64,000 nucleotides of DNA from Mobilicoccus massiliensis (GCF_000826525.2 NZ_LN651330.1:559857-623856), one strand, 5' to 3'. Shown: positions 39,313 through 49,841, counted from the stretch's first letter. Numbers and translations: made by a program. The notes: generated from the sequence alone by a model not told the origin.

Positions 39313-39386
39313 GGCGGGGTAGCTCAGGTGGTTAGAGCACACGACTCATAATCGTGGTGTCGCGGGTTCGACTCCCGCCCTCGCTA
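39313..39386 (+). tRNA. tRNA-Met (CAT), elongator
   Basis: 74 bases. The anticodon CAT is at 39347-39349 in a CACGA/TCGTG stem without the three G:C pairs of the initiator. The acceptor pairs with two G:T wobbles (GGCGGGG with CCTCGCT). A lysidine-modified tRNA-Ile cannot be excluded, but the position before rpmG is usual for Met. Confidence 0.92.
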
Positions 39387-39481
39387 CGCGCGTGATCCTC
39401 CTTCGAGCATCACGTCCACAGGAAGATCGTCTGCGGAGGCTCATCCGCAGATCTCCCGAATCTCGAAAGACAGGTAGTCCC

Positions 39482-39649
39482 GTGGCCAAGAGCACCGACG
39501 TCCGCCCCAAGATCACCCTGGCGTGCGCGGACTGCAAGGACCGCAACTACATCACGAAGAAGAACCGGCGCAACGACCCCGACCGCATCGAGCTGTCGAA
39601 GTTCTGCCCCAAGTGCGGCAAGCACACGGCGCACAAAGAGACGCGCTGA
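39482..39649 (+). CDS. rpmG: 50S ribosomal protein L33 (RpmG)
   Basis: L33 has 55 aa from the GTG at 39482. It keeps both zinc-ribbon pairs, CADC and CPKC (the zinc-binding C+ paralogue), so it is not the cysteine-free form used under zinc starvation. [19 protein letters not shown] is the family core. It follows tRNA-Thr and tRNA-Met and precedes the dehydratase pair, a common order near secE in actinobacteria. Confidence 0.96.
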   Translation: MAKSTDVRPKITLACADCKDRNYITKKNRRNDPDRIELSKFCPKCGKHTAHKETR

Positions 39650-39672
39650 CTTCTCGCTGATCCAGGCGCACC

Positions 39673-39713
39673 ACGACGCAGCCGCTCCCGGCACCCGGGG
39701 GCGGCTGCGTCGT
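39673..39713 (+). terminator. Terminator after rpmG
   Basis: A 13-bp stem ACGACGCAGCCGC/GCGGCTGCGTCGT with a further inner CCCGG/CCGGG pair lies just after rpmG and is followed by CTCGTCGTT. Confidence 0.75.
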
Positions 39714-39794
39714 CTCGTCGTTCCGTCGGGCCGCCCGGTGCGGGGATTCGCCGAGGTCACCGGGTCGCCGGCACGGGTTGTCGGTGGGCTGCAC

Positions 39795-39807
39795 TAGGGT
39801 TCGGCAC
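39795..39807 (+). promoter_or_regulatory. -10 element for a leaderless dehydratase mRNA
   Basis: TAGGGT ends seven bases before the ATG at 39808 and no Shine-Dalgarno is present, so transcription likely begins at the start codon. Confidence 0.45.
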
Positions 39808-40251
39808 ATGGCTGTGAACACCGCTTTCGAAGGCCGAACCTACCCACCGGGGGAGCCGTTCGCCGTGGGGCGTGAGCACGTGCGCGCGTTCGCCGAGGCC
39901 GTCGGGGCCCACGACGCGATTCACCACGACATCACGGTGGCGCGCGCCGCAGGGTTCGACGATCTCGTCGCGCCGCCCACGTTCGCGGTCGTCGTCGCTC
40001 AGCGGTGCGAGGCGCAGTTCATCGCCGACCCCGAGGCGGGAATCGACTTCTCCCGCGTCGTCCACGGCGACGAGTCGTTCGAGCACCACCGTCCGCTCGT
40101 CGCCGGCACCGAGGTGTCGTCGACGCTGCACGTCGACCGTGTTCGTGAGGCCGGCGGCAACGCGCTCGTCTCGACGCGGGTCGAGATCGCCGACACGGCG
40201 CAGCAGCCGGTGTGCACCGTGCGATCCAGCCTCGTCGTGAGAGGGGAATGA
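39808..40251 (+). CDS. MaoC-like dehydratase, FAS1-type subunit (HadA/HadC-like, UPF0336)
   Basis: The protein has 147 aa and one hot-dog fold. The N-terminal sequence AFEGRTYPPGEPFAVGREHVRAFAEAVG and HHDITVARAAGFDDLVAPPTFAVVV is typical of the HadA/HadC family. In mycobacteria these pair with HadB to form the 3-hydroxyacyl-ACP dehydratase of mycolic acid synthesis; outside that group the pair has been less studied. This subunit lacks the Asp-x-x-x-x-His hydratase motif of its partner, as expected. The gene is leaderless and coupled to the next one. Confidence 0.88.
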   Translation: MAVNTAFEGRTYPPGEPFAVGREHVRAFAEAVGAHDAIHHDITVARAAGFDDLVAPPTFAVVVAQRCEAQFIADPEAGIDFSRVVHGDESFEHHRPLVAGTEVSSTLHVDRVREAGGNALVSTRVEIADTAQQPVCTVRSSLVVRGE

Positions 40252-40253
40252 GC

Positions 40254-40697
40254 ATGAGCGACAACGTCGTGCGCCCGTCCGTGGGCGCGGTGGCGGTCGG
40301 AGACGAGATCGAGCCCATGAGCGTGCATGTCGACCGGGCACGTCTCGTCGAGTACGCCGCGGCTTCGGGCGATCGCAATCCGATCCACTGGGACGAGCGT
40401 TTCGCGACCTCGGTCGGCCTGCCCGACGTCATCGCGCACGGCATGTTCACGATGGGCGCGGCTGGCGAACTCGTCTCGCGATGGGCCGGCGGCGCGCAGT
40501 ACGTGCGGTCCTACTCCAGCCGGTTCAGTAAGCCGGTCGTCGTGCCCCACGAGGGAGGCGCCGACATCGAGGTGGCGGGGCACGTCAAGCAGGTCGACGA
40601 GGAGGCCGGTGAGGCCGTGGTCGAGCTCACGGTCACCCACGGCGGTGCCAAGGTGCTCACCAAGGCCCTGGCCACCGTCGCGCTGGCCCGCGCATGA
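40254..40697 (+). CDS. MaoC-like dehydratase, catalytic subunit (HadB-like)
   Basis: The protein has 147 aa from the ATG at 40254, which has GAGGGG at good spacing; an ATG at 40248, overlapping the previous stop, is the alternative. The hydratase-2 motif is YAAASGDRNPIHWDERFA, with the catalytic Asp and His, followed by GLPDVIAHGMFTMGAAGE. It probably forms a heterodimer with the upstream protein and dehydrates 3-hydroxyacyl thioesters. The stop overlaps murB by four bases (ATGA). Confidence 0.9.
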   Translation: MSDNVVRPSVGAVAVGDEIEPMSVHVDRARLVEYAAASGDRNPIHWDERFATSVGLPDVIAHGMFTMGAAGELVSRWAGGAQYVRSYSSRFSKPVVVPHEGGADIEVAGHVKQVDEEAGEAVVELTVTHGGAKVLTKALATVALARA

Positions 40698-41842
40698 GCG
40701 CCGTCGCCAGCGAGGTCGCCCCCTCGAGTTCCCACGTCCTGGCCGACCACACGACCATGCGGGTCGGCGGTCCCGCGCAGCGGTTCGTCACCGTCGCGAC
40801 CACCGACGAGCTGGTCGATGCGGTGCGCGTCGTCGACGAGGCCGACGAGCCGCTCGGGGTGTTCTCGGGCGGGTCCAACCTCGTCGTCGCCGACGCCGGG
40901 GTCGAGGCGACCGTCGTCCGGGTCGCGACGCGCGGCATCACGGTCGAGTCTCAGGACGCGTGCAGCGGAGTGAGTGTGCGGGTCGCGGCGGGGGAGCCGT
41001 GGGACGCGTTCGTCGCGCAAGCGGTCGACTCGGGATGGATCGGCATCGAGGCGCTCTCGGGGATCCCGGGGTGCGTGGGCTCGACTCCCGTGCAGAACGT
41101 CGGCGCCTACGGCCAGGAGGTCGCGCAGACCATCGCCCAGGTGCGCACCTGGGACCGGGCCGCGGCGCGCATCCGTACGTTCAGCGCGGCCGAATGCGAC
41201 TTCTCCTACCGGCACTCGCGGTTCAAGGGCACCCGGATGCCTGCTCGCACCACCGGCGACGACGTCTCGGCCGCCCTCGGCGGCCTCTCACCGCGATTCG
41301 TCGTGCTCGACGTCCTCTTCCAGTTCGCGCTCGGAGATCTCTCGGCACCCGTCGCGTACGCCGACCTCGCCCGCGGACTGGGTGTCGACCTCGGTGCTCG
41401 CGTGCCGCTCACCGACGCCCGCGAGGCGGTGCTCGATCAGCGGCGGCGCCGCGGCATGGTGCTCGACGCCCCCGATCACGACACGTGGAGCTGCGGCTCG
41501 TTCTTCACCAACCCGATCCTGCCCGTCGAGCGGATGGCGCAGCTCGTCGAGCGCGTCCACGAGGTCGCGGGCGCCGAGCTCACCCCACCGCGCTTCGGCG
41601 CCGGCCCCGGCCACGAGAAGACGAGCGCCGCCTGGCTCATCGACAAGGCGGGCTACGGCAAGGGATACGGGCTTCCCGGGCGGGCCGCGCTCTCCACCAA
41701 GCACGTGCTCGCGGTCACCAACCGCGGCGGCGCCACGACGGCCGAGATCGTCGCGCTGGCTCGCGAGATCAGGGACGGCGTCGAGAGCCGGTTCGGCGTC
41801 CGTCTCGTCAACGAGCCGGTTCTCGTGGGGGTCGAGCTCTGA
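40694..41842 (+). CDS. murB: UDP-N-acetylenolpyruvoylglucosamine reductase (MurB)
   Basis: MurB, 382 aa, is the FAD/NADPH enzyme that makes UDP-MurNAc for peptidoglycan. ADHTTMRVGGPAQRF and FSGGSNLVVAD bind FAD, IPGCVGSTPVQNVGAYG is the second flavin stretch, SYRHSRFK holds the conserved arginine, and the catalytic serine is in CGSFFTNPIL. The C-terminal NEPVLVG contributes the glutamate. Length and form are the type I enzyme. Joined to the dehydratase pair by ATGA. Confidence 0.95.
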   Translation: MSAVASEVAPSSSHVLADHTTMRVGGPAQRFVTVATTDELVDAVRVVDEADEPLGVFSGGSNLVVADAGVEATVVRVATRGITVESQDACSGVSVRVAAGEPWDAFVAQAVDSGWIGIEALSGIPGCVGSTPVQNVGAYGQEVAQTIAQVRTWDRAAARIRTFSAAECDFSYRHSRFKGTRMPARTTGDDVSAALGGLSPRFVVLDVLFQFALGDLSAPVAYADLARGLGVDLGARVPLTDAREAVLDQRRRRGMVLDAPDHDTWSCGSFFTNPILPVERMAQLVERVHEVAGAELTPPRFGAGPGHEKTSAAWLIDKAGYGKGYGLPGRAALSTKHVLAVTNRGGATTAEIVALAREIRDGVESRFGVRLVNEPVLVGVEL

Positions 41843-41924
41843 CCAGGCCGGGTGCGACAGGACGCGCCGCGCGCTGAGATGACGCCCCTCGCCGGGCGGC
41901 AGGGGATGCCCGCAGGGGGGTCTC

Positions 41925-42956
41925 TCAGACGTCGGTCGGCTCGGCGAGCCACTCGTCGATTCCGGCGAGGGCGTCGCTGCGCACCTCGGCCGGGGCGCGG
42001 CTGCCCTCGATCGACATGCGGGCGAGATCGGTCAGTTCCGCGTCGTCGAAGCCGTGCACGCTGCGAGCGATCTCGTACTGGTCGTCGAGCCGCGAGCCGA
42101 ACAGCAGGGGGTCGTCGGCGCCGAGAGCGATGCGCGCGCCGGCCTCGTACAGCGTCCGCAACGGCACCTCGAACGGGGTGGCGTAGACGCCGAGCCCCAC
42201 GTTGCTCCCCGGGCAGACCTCGAGCGTGATGCCTCGCCGGACGATCTCGGCGACCAGCGCGGGATCCTCGACGCTGCGCACACCGTGGCCGATGCGGTCG
42301 GGGCGAACCTCGAGCGTGGCCCGCACCGCCTCGGGCCCGAGCAGTTCTCCGCCGTGCGGCACGATCGCGAGGCCGGCTTTGCGGGCGATGCGGAACGCGC
42401 CCTCGAACTCCTCGGTGTGCCCCCGGCGTTCGTCGTTGGAGAGCCCGAAACCGAGGACGTCCCCCGGGCCGTCTCCGGCGTGTCGGGCCGCGAGGCGGGC
42501 GAGGGTGCGGGCGTCCAGGGGATGGCGGGTACGACTCGCGGCGACGATGACGCCCACACCGATGCGCCCCGGCACACTGACGCGACGAGCCTCGTCGAGA
42601 ACGATCTCCAGGGCCGGGGTGAGCCCGCCGACGTGCGGGGCGTAACTGGTCGGATCCACCTGGATCTCGAGCCACCGCGACCCCTCGGCCGCGTCGTCCT
42701 CGGCGGCCTCGCGCACGATGCGCCGCATCGCCTCCTCGGAGGTCACACAGGCACGCGCTGCATCGTAAAGACGTTGGAAGCGGAACCACCCGCGTTCGTC
42801 GCGGGCCGCGAGCTTCGGCGGCCAGTCCTCGACGAGGGCATGCGGCAACCGCACGCGCTGCTCCTGCGCCAACTCCATGAGCGTCGTGAACCGCATCGAC
42901 CCCGTGAAGTGCAGGTGCAGGTGCGCTTTGGGGAGGGTGTGGACCGGCCTGCTCAC
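41925..42956 (-). CDS. add: Adenosine deaminase family protein
   Basis: The protein has 343 aa from GTG at 42956 (SRPVHTLPKAHLHLHFTGS), the usual N-terminus; an upstream ATG would add 18 residues. Zinc ligands appear as HLHLH, the central HGGE, and the C-terminal LGADDPLLF, and the catalytic glutamate is in IVPHGGELLG; DRIGHGVRS is the other family marker. It deaminates adenosine to inosine, although adenine- or other purine-specific relatives cannot be told apart. A -10-like GACACT lies six bases before the GTG. It is convergent with murB. Confidence 0.88.
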   Translation of the reverse strand: MSRPVHTLPKAHLHLHFTGSMRFTTLMELAQEQRVRLPHALVEDWPPKLAARDERGWFRFQRLYDAARACVTSEEAMRRIVREAAEDDAAEGSRWLEIQVDPTSYAPHVGGLTPALEIVLDEARRVSVPGRIGVGVIVAASRTRHPLDARTLARLAARHAGDGPGDVLGFGLSNDERRGHTEEFEGAFRIARKAGLAIVPHGGELLGPEAVRATLEVRPDRIGHGVRSVEDPALVAEIVRRGITLEVCPGSNVGLGVYATPFEVPLRTLYEAGARIALGADDPLLFGSRLDDQYEIARSVHGFDDAELTDLARMSIEGSRAPAEVRSDALAGIDEWLAEPTDV

Positions 42957-43027
42957 CGTCCCAGTGTCACAGACAGGCCCTGGCGAGCCCGTCAACCCCC
43001 GGCCGACCACGCCTGACGCGGGCCCGG

Positions 43028-43058
43028 GTTGGCCTTGGGGGGTCGCTCTCCCGTATGC
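43028..43058 (+). promoter_or_regulatory. Probable promoter for tRNA-Trp/secE
   Basis: TTGGCC, a 19-base spacer and a strong -10 TATGCT lie about 50 bases before tRNA-Trp. The same -35 hexamer precedes the rplJ and rpsL units. Confidence 0.5.
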
Positions 43059-43108
43059 TCTCCGTCTGGGTGAGGCACGGACGCGACTGCGTGCTGCCGC
43101 TCACCCGT

Positions 43109-43181
43109 AGGGCAGTGGCTCAATTGGTAGAGCACCGGTCTCCAAAACCGGCGGTTGGGGGTTCGAGTCCCTCCTGCCCTG
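43109..43181 (+). tRNA. tRNA-Trp (CCA)
   Basis: 73 bases. Acceptor AGGGCAG/CTGCCCT, anticodon CCA at 43142-43144, D arm GGCTCAATTGGTAGAGC, T arm GGGGGTTCGAGTCCCTC, discriminator G. It directly precedes secE, the conserved actinobacterial order. Confidence 0.97.
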
Positions 43182-43269
43182 CGAATACGGATGGCGTAGA
43201 GAACACGGGGTCGCCGCACCGCATCACCATCGTCAGGCGCGGTCTGCGGCCCGCAGAGATGAGGCACAC

Positions 43270-43545
43270 GTGAGCGACCACGGCACGACGACGCGTTCGA
43301 CGCCGTCGGCGCGAGAGCGCCGCCCCCAGGGCGGCAACGTCGTCACGCGCTTCTTCTCCGCGATCGCCCTGTACTTCTCCCAGGTGCTCGACGAGATGCG
43401 CAAGGTCGTCCGACCCACGCGCAAGGAGCTCACCACCTACACCATCGTGGTCATCGCGTTCGTCACCGCGGTCATGCTCTTCACCCTCGGCGTCGACGCC
43501 GTCACGACCAGGCTCGTTTCCTGGATCTTCTCCGGAACCTGGTGA
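43270..43545 (+). CDS. secE: Preprotein translocase subunit SecE
   Basis: SecE, 91 aa, has the short one-helix form of most bacteria. [21 protein letters not shown] is the amphipathic cytoplasmic helix and [20 protein letters not shown] the membrane segment. It clamps SecY in the translocase. The GTG start follows GATGAGG. It is followed closely by nusG. Confidence 0.93.
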   Translation: MSDHGTTTRSTPSARERRPQGGNVVTRFFSAIALYFSQVLDEMRKVVRPTRKELTTYTIVVIAFVTAVMLFTLGVDAVTTRLVSWIFSGTW

Positions 43546-43646
43546 CCCGTCCCCGTCCGTCAGCCCCTCGACAGATCCCATCGCACACCCGGCCCCGGAC
43601 ATTCGATCCGGGGCGCGGTGTATCAGGCAAGGAAGTGAGTTCGCCC

Positions 43647-44786
<1,140 letters not shown>

Positions 44787-45307
44787 CGCGGCTTCGCCGC
44801 GGCGGGGTGTTTGTTCCGCCGATTCAGGCCTCGCTTCGCTCGGCGAATCGGCGGCGAAAACCCGAAACCCCTGTATCCGACTCATCGGGTGCGGGGGTTT
44901 CGAGTTTCGGGGGTGTGGCCGGCCGCCGTTGGGTCATGGGCATCGTGGTCACCATTTCGGGCGATCCGGCGCCGGCCCGCTCGGCGTACCTGGCGTGGTG
45001 TGGTCGCCTACCGCGTCCGTGCAGGCGCTGGGTATTGGGTGCCCATCTGCTGTCGTCGGTGCACGCATCGGGGATGGTGGGCACGTCGTCTGCGGGGTGC
45101 ATCGTGGGCTCGAGACCTGCGCCGGGTGCGTCCTGCGCGCGCGTGCTGCTTCGTCCGGCGGATTCGCTTCTGCACGGGGGCGGCGCGTACCGTAGACCCT
45201 CGGTGCCTGCCTAGGGGCTCGCACCACCCATCGCGTCGCGGTGGGGCATCTGCAACCGGGTCATCGCCCACGGCGTGGGCCCACACGAACAGGGAAGTGA
45301 GGGGCGT

Positions 45308-45736
45308 ATGCCTCCCAAGAAGAAGGTCTCCGGCTACATCAAGCTCCAGATCCAGGCCGGCGCGGCCACTCCCGCGCCGCCCGTCGGCCCGGCGCTCGGT
45401 CAGCACGGCGTCAACATCATGGAGTTCGTCAAGGCGTACAACGCCGCGACCGAATCCCAGCGCGGCAACGTCATCCCCGTCGAGATCACGGTCTACGAGG
45501 ACCGCTCGTTCACCTTCATCACCAAGACCCCGCCCGCCGCGGAGCTCATCAAGAAGGCCGCCGGCGTCGCCAAGGGCTCCGGCGAGCCGCACAAGACCAA
45601 GGTCGCCACGCTCACCGATGACCAGGTCCGCGAGATCGCCGAGCAGAAGATGCAGGACCTCAACGCGCACGACATCGACCAGGCGAAGAAGATCATCGCC
45701 GGCACCGCGCGCTCCATGGGCATCACCATCAAGTGA
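45308..45736 (+). CDS. rplK: 50S ribosomal protein L11 (RplK)
   Basis: L11, 142 aa, of the ribosomal GTPase-associated centre. [29 protein letters not shown] and the C-terminal [26 protein letters not shown] are diagnostic. The ATG at 45308 has GAGGGG before it. It is separated from rplA by 223 bases with two hairpins, so the two genes usually cotranscribed elsewhere are probably separate units here. Confidence 0.97.
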   Translation: MPPKKKVSGYIKLQIQAGAATPAPPVGPALGQHGVNIMEFVKAYNAATESQRGNVIPVEITVYEDRSFTFITKTPPAAELIKKAAGVAKGSGEPHKTKVATLTDDQVREIAEQKMQDLNAHDIDQAKKIIAGTARSMGITIK

Positions 45737-45742
45737 CCCTCT

Positions 45743-45804
45743 GAGCCGTTCCCGAACGGCTCACACCTCGACGAGACCGCAGGGTTCGCCCTGCGGTCTC
45801 GTCG
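45743..45804 (+). terminator. Two consecutive hairpins after rplK
   Basis: GAGCCGTT/AACGGCTC (45743-45762) is followed by a perfect 16-bp stem with a TTCG tetraloop (45769-45784 with 45789-45804). They lie immediately after rplK. The remaining 150 bases before rplA include a possible -10 CAGAAT at 45854. Confidence 0.8.
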
Positions 45805-45959
45805 CGCATCCGGAGCGATTGGCGACGATTCGGAGCGTCGTCGGCACCTGTGGCAGAATTGTTCCTTGTGGTAGGGCCGAGCGCGGCCCGTTCGACCACG
45901 ACTCCGCACAGCGCCCCCGTACCACGCGGATGCGGCGCGTCACCGACCAAGGAGCACTC

Positions 45960-46673
45960 ATGAAGCGCAGCAAGGCCTACCGCGAGGCCGCCGAGAAGAT
46001 CGACCGCAGCAAGCTGTACTCCCCGCTCGAGGCCGTTCGCCTCGCCAAGGAGTCCGCGAGCACCAAGTACGACTCCACCGTCGAGGTCGCCTTCCGTCTC
46101 GGCGTCGACCCCCGCAAGGCCGACCAGATGGTCCGCGGCACCGTCAACCTCCCGAACGGCACCGGCAAGACCGCTCGCGTCCTCGTCTTCGCCAACGGTG
46201 CGAACGCCGAGGCCGCCCGCGAGGCCGGCGCCGACTACGTCGGTTCCGACGACATGCTCGAGAAGGTGCAGGGCGGTTGGCTCGACTTCGACGCCGTCGT
46301 CGCGACCCCCGACCTCATGGGCAAGGTCGGCCGCCTCGGAAAGGTCCTCGGCCCCCGCGGCCTCATGCCCAACCCCAAGACCGGCACCGTGACGATGGAC
46401 GTCGCCAAGGCCGTCTCCGACATCAAGGGCGGAAAGATCGAGTTCCGCGTCGACAAGCACAGCAACCTGCACTTCATCATCGGCAAGGCCTCCTTCGACG
46501 AGAAGGCCCTGGTGGAGAACTACGGTGCAGCGCTGGAGGAGATCCTCCGTCTCAAGCCGTCGGCCAGCAAGGGTCGCTACATCACCAAGGCCACGATGGC
46601 CACGACGATGGGCCCCGGCATCCCGCTCGACCAGAACCGCACCCGCAACCTCCTCGTCGAGGACGAGGCCTGA
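45960..46673 (+). CDS. rplA: 50S ribosomal protein L1 (RplA)
   Basis: L1, 237 aa, binds 23S rRNA at the L1 stalk and, in many bacteria, represses its own m[25 protein letters not shown], the conserved [17 protein letters not shown] and GTVTMDV, and [17 protein letters not shown] are clear. The ATG at 45960 follows AAGGAGCAC. A terminator follows, so rplA may be a single-gene unit. Confidence 0.97.
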   Translation: MKRSKAYREAAEKIDRSKLYSPLEAVRLAKESASTKYDSTVEVAFRLGVDPRKADQMVRGTVNLPNGTGKTARVLVFANGANAEAAREAGADYVGSDDMLEKVQGGWLDFDAVVATPDLMGKVGRLGKVLGPRGLMPNPKTGTVTMDVAKAVSDIKGGKIEFRVDKHSNLHFIIGKASFDEKALVENYGAALEEILRLKPSASKGRYITKATMATTMGPGIPLDQNRTRNLLVEDEA

Positions 46674-46687
46674 GCCTCATCCCGATC

Positions 46688-46730
46688 ACGAGACGGCGCC
46701 CCTCTCACCGAGGGGCGCTGTCTCGTTTTC
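46688..46730 (+). terminator. Rho-independent terminator after rplA
   Basis: A 17-bp stem with one G:T pair (46688-46704 with 46710-46726) and loop TCACC is followed by TTTCC. It is one of the few hairpins here with a real U tract. Confidence 0.85.
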
Positions 46731-46913
46731 CGAGCGCGACGCCGGCTCCTGGCAGACGCGCTCGTCATCCGGCACCTGTGTCCCTCTGTGCACGTCTCCG
46801 GTACACCGTGCACGCGTGAGACGACGTGTCGTGCCAACCCACGGCGTGCACCGACGCCGCAATCCGTGCGCGGCGCTCGCTACGGGGCTCGACCCCCGTC
46901 CGCACCCGCCGAT

Positions 46914-46943
46914 TTGGCCCGACCCGCGTCTCCCGCGTACGCT
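46914..46943 (+). promoter_or_regulatory. Probable rplJL promoter
   Basis: TTGGCC, an 18-base spacer and TACGCT lie about 200 bases before rplJ. GATTTGGCC is shared with the rpsL promoter. The preceding 190 bases after the rplA terminator show nothing else. Confidence 0.55.
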
Positions 46944-47146
46944 GTCGGGGACCCATGACCGCCGGTTGTCGGTTCGCGCGAGCGTCCCGACCGAAGGTCC
47001 CCGTAGACGGGGCGTCCTGCGCAGGCCACCGAGAACGTTCACCGAATCCTCGCCGGTTCGGTCGTGTGCTCCCGATGCCCTGCGGCACGGGAGCTCTTTT
47101 CGTCTCAGGGGCCGTGGGGTGCCGGCATCACGTTTAAGGAGGCCCC
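46944..47146 (+). promoter_or_regulatory. rplJL leader with L10-type control region and attenuator-like hairpin
   Basis: The 200-base leader is typical of L10 operons, in which the L10-L12 complex binds the mRNA. It contains GGTCCCCG/CGGGGCGTCC-type pairings near 47000. Close to the gene is a stem GCTCCCG/CGGGAGC (47068-47074 with 47088-47094) extended inward and followed by TCTTTT, which resembles an attenuator. The ribosome binding site TTTAAGGAGGCCCC follows. Confidence 0.55.
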
Positions 47147-47728
47147 ATGGCAACGCCCGCGAAGCAGGCAGCCATCGCCGAGCTCTCGGAGAAGTTCCGC
47201 GAGTCCGGTGCGGCCGTGCTGACGGAGTACCGCGGCCTGACCGTGGCCCAGCTGTCCGAGCTCCGCTCGCAGCTGCGCGCGAACGGCAGCTACTCCGTCG
47301 CGAAGAACACGCTCACCGAGCTCGCTGCCAAGGAGGCCGGAGTCACGGCCTTCGAGGGGCAGCTCGTCGGTCCGTCGGCGATCGCCTTCATCACCGGTGA
47401 CCCGGTCGAGGCGGCCAAGACCCTGCGTGACTTCGCCAAGGCCAACCCCCTCCTCGTCATCAAGGGCGGCGTCCTCGACGGCAAGCCCCTGACGGCGGAG
47501 GAGATCACCAAGCTTGCCGACCTCGAGTCGCGTGAGGTCCTGCTGGCCAAGGCCGCAGGCGCGATGAAGGGCAAGCTCAACCAGGCCGTGTCGCTGTTCG
47601 CCGCTCCGCTGTCGCAGACGGCGCGCGTGATCGACGCCCTCCGGGCGAAGGTCGAGCAGACCGGTGGGGCCGCTGCGGCTCCCGCCGAGGCCACCGAAGA
47701 CGCCGCCGCGAGTGGCGACGAGTCCTGA
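47147..47728 (+). CDS. rplJ: 50S ribosomal protein L10 (RplJ)
   Basis: L10, 193 aa, anchors the L7/L12 stalk. [42 protein letters not shown] and the C-terminal L12-binding helix are visible, followed by an Ala/Glu-rich tail. AAGGAGG stands seven bases before the ATG. It is followed 67 bases later by rplL. Confidence 0.97.
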   Translation: MATPAKQAAIAELSEKFRESGAAVLTEYRGLTVAQLSELRSQLRANGSYSVAKNTLTELAAKEAGVTAFEGQLVGPSAIAFITGDPVEAAKTLRDFAKANPLLVIKGGVLDGKPLTAEEITKLADLESREVLLAKAAGAMKGKLNQAVSLFAAPLSQTARVIDALRAKVEQTGGAAAAPAEATEDAAASGDES

Positions 47729-47795
47729 CGCGTCCCGCGCAGGAACACCATCAGTTCAGCCGCTCACGGCACGTAAGTCAGGAAGGAAGCCAATC

Positions 47796-48188
47796 ATGGC
47801 GAAGATGTCCACCGAGGAGCTCCTCGGCGTTTTCGAAGAGATGACCCTCATCGAGCTCTCCGAGTTCGTCAAGGCGTTCGAGGACAAGTTCGAGGTCACC
47901 GCTGCGGCTCCGGTCGCGGTTGCGGCCGCGGGCGCCCCGGCCGGCGGCGGCGACGCCGGCGGCGCGGCCGAGGAGAAGGACGAGTTCGACGTCATCCTCG
48001 AGGCTGCGGGCGACAAGAAGATCCAGGTCATCAAGGAGGTCCGTGCGCTCACCAGCCTCGGCCTCAAGGAGGCCAAGGACCTCGTCGACGGCGCGCCCAA
48101 GCCCGTTCTCGAGGCTGCGAAGAAGGAAGACGCGGAGAAGGCCAAGGCTGCCCTCGAGGGCGCCGGCGCCACCGTCACCCTCAAGTGA
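47796..48188 (+). CDS. rplL: 50S ribosomal protein L7/L12 (RplL)
   Basis: L7/L12, 130 aa, is the flexible stalk protein that recruits translation GTPases. The N-terminal dimerisation region is [24 protein letters not shown], the Ala/Gly-rich hinge follows, and the C-terminal domain is [21 protein letters not shown] and [14 protein letters not shown]. The upstream sequence CAGGAAGGAAG is the ribosome binding site. Terminated before aspA. Confidence 0.97.
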   Translation: MAKMSTEELLGVFEEMTLIELSEFVKAFEDKFEVTAAAPVAVAAAGAPAGGGDAGGAAEEKDEFDVILEAAGDKKIQVIKEVRALTSLGLKEAKDLVDGAPKPVLEAAKKEDAEKAKAALEGAGATVTLK

Positions 48189-48228
48189 CGTTTCGCTCCT
48201 TGTTCTGAGCCTCGCTCAGTGACACCCG

Positions 48229-48262
48229 CGCGGCGGGGTGGACCTCGGTCCGCCCCGCCGCG
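48229..48262 (+). terminator. Terminator after rplL
   Basis: CGCGGCGGGGTGGACC and GGTCCGCCCCGCCGCG pair over about 14-16 bp with one G:T, 40 bases after rplL. A -10-like TACGCT lies at about 48336, before aspA. Confidence 0.75.
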
Positions 48263-48392
48263 TTCGTGTGCTCCGGTGCGGGTCGAAGGTCCCCGGATGC
48301 CTCGAAAAGCCCTGCCCTGACGAGCCCGTCTTCCTACGCTGGGTGGCGGCGGGCGATCCGGCTCGCGGGGTGAGGGCAGGGAGCGTGGGGTC

Positions 48393-49841
48393 ATGGTGGA
48401 CGTGCGGTGGGAGTCGGATCTTCTCGGGCGCAAGGCGGTGCCGCAGGACGCGTACTACGGCGTGCACACCGTGCGGGCCGTGGAGAACTTCCCGATCTCG
48501 GGCCGCACGGTCAACGACGTGCCGGCGATGGTGCGGGGCATGGTCATGGTCAAGAAGGCCGCGGCCTTGACGAACAAGTCGCTCGGCGTGCTCGAGTCGA
48601 GGATCGCCGACGCGATCGTCTGGGCCTGCGATCAGGTGCTCGACGACGGCCGGTGCCTCGACCAGTTCCCCGTCGACGTCTTCCAGGGTGGAGCCGGGAC
48701 CTCGCTCAACATGAACACCAACGAGGTCGTCGCCAACCTCGCGCTCGAGCACCTCGGCGAACCCAAGGGGTCCTACGACGTCGTCAACCCCAACGACCAC
48801 GTCAACCGCAGCCAGTCGACGAACGACGCGTACCCCTCGGGCTTCCGCCTCGCCGTCGACGCGATGCTCGGCGACCTCGCAGGGGCGCTCACTGCGCTGC
48901 AAGAGGCCTTCCAGGCCAAGGGTGACGAGTTCGCCGACGTCCTCAAGATGGGCCGCACCCAGTTGCAGGACGCGGTGCCGATGATCCTCGGCCAGGAGTT
49001 CACCGCGTTCGGGGTGACGCTGGGGGAGGAGTTGCGGCACCTCGACACCGCTCGCGGCCTGTTGCTCGAGATGAACCTCGGTGCCACGGCCATCGGCACC
49101 GGTCTCAACACGCCGCCCGGCTACCAGCCGCTCGCGGTCTCCACCCTCGCCCGAGTGAGCGGACGGCCGTGCGTCCCCGCGCCCAACCTCATCGAGGCGA
49201 CGAGCGACTGCGGGGCCTACGTCATGGCCCACGCCGCGCTCAAGCGCCTCTCGGTCAAGCTCTCGAAGGTCTGCAACGACCTGCGCCTGCTCTCCTCCGG
49301 CCCGCGCGCCGGCCTCGACGAGATCAACCTGCCGGAGATGCAAGCCGGGTCGTCGATCATGCCGGCCAAGGTCAACCCGGTCATCCCCGAGGTCGTCAAC
49401 CAGGTGTGCTTCAAGGTCGTCGGCAACGACGTCACCGTGAGCATGGCCGCCGAGGCCGGCCAACTCCAGCTCAACGTCATGGAGCCGGTGATCGCGCAGT
49501 CGCTCTTCGAGTCGCTCACGCTGCTCACCAACGCGTGCGAGACGCTGCGCACCCGGTGCGTCGAGGGCATCACCGCCAACCCGGACGTGTGCCTCGGCTA
49601 CGTCACCAACTCGATCGGCGTCGTCACCTACCTCAACGACTACATCGGTCACGAGGCCGGCGACTCCATCGGCAAGGAGTCCGCGGCGACCGGCAGGAGC
49701 GTGCGCGAGATCGTCCTCGAACGCGGACTCATGGAGCCCGACCTGCTCGACCGTGTCCTCTCCCGCGAGAACCTCATGCATCCCGGCAACCTGCTCACCA
49801 CGGCCGACGACGGCGCCTCCGACCCGAAGGCCGCGCGCTGA
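48393..49841 (+). CDS. aspA: Aspartate ammonia-lyase (AspA)
   Basis: Aspartase, 482 aa, reversibly converts aspartate to fumarate and ammonia. The family signature [12 protein letters not shown] with the catalytic serine loop is followed by [15 protein letters not shown], a combination typical of aspartases rather than fumarase [20 protein letters not shown] and [16 protein letters not shown] are the other two conserved blocks. It is inserted in the ribosomal cluster between rplL and rpoB. With the asparaginase elsewhere in the window it would complete asparagine to fumarate. Confidence 0.95.
   Translation: MVDVRWESDLLGRKAVPQDAYYGVHTVRAVENFPISGRTVNDVPAMVRGMVMVKKAAALTNKSLGVLESRIADAIVWACDQVLDDGRCLDQFPVDVFQGGAGTSLNMNTNEVVANLALEHLGEPKGSYDVVNPNDHVNRSQSTNDAYPSGFRLAVDAMLGDLAGALTALQEAFQAKGDEFADVLKMGRTQLQDAVPMILGQEFTAFGVTLGEELRHLDTARGLLLEMNLGATAIGTGLNTPPGYQPLAVSTLARVSGRPCVPAPNLIEATSDCGAYVMAHAALKRLSVKLSKVCNDLRLLSSGPRAGLDEINLPEMQAGSSIMPAKVNPVIPEVVNQVCFKVVGNDVTVSMAAEAGQLQLNVMEPVIAQSLFESLTLLTNACETLRTRCVEGITANPDVCLGYVTNSIGVVTYLNDYIGHEAGDSIGKESAATGRSVREIVLERGLMEPDLLDRVLSRENLMHPGNLLTTADDGASDPKAAR

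Noticed and set aside
39313..39386. Initiator tRNA-fMet
   Set aside because: The anticodon stem lacks the three consecutive G:C pairs and the first acceptor pair is a G:T, not the C:A mismatch of initiators.
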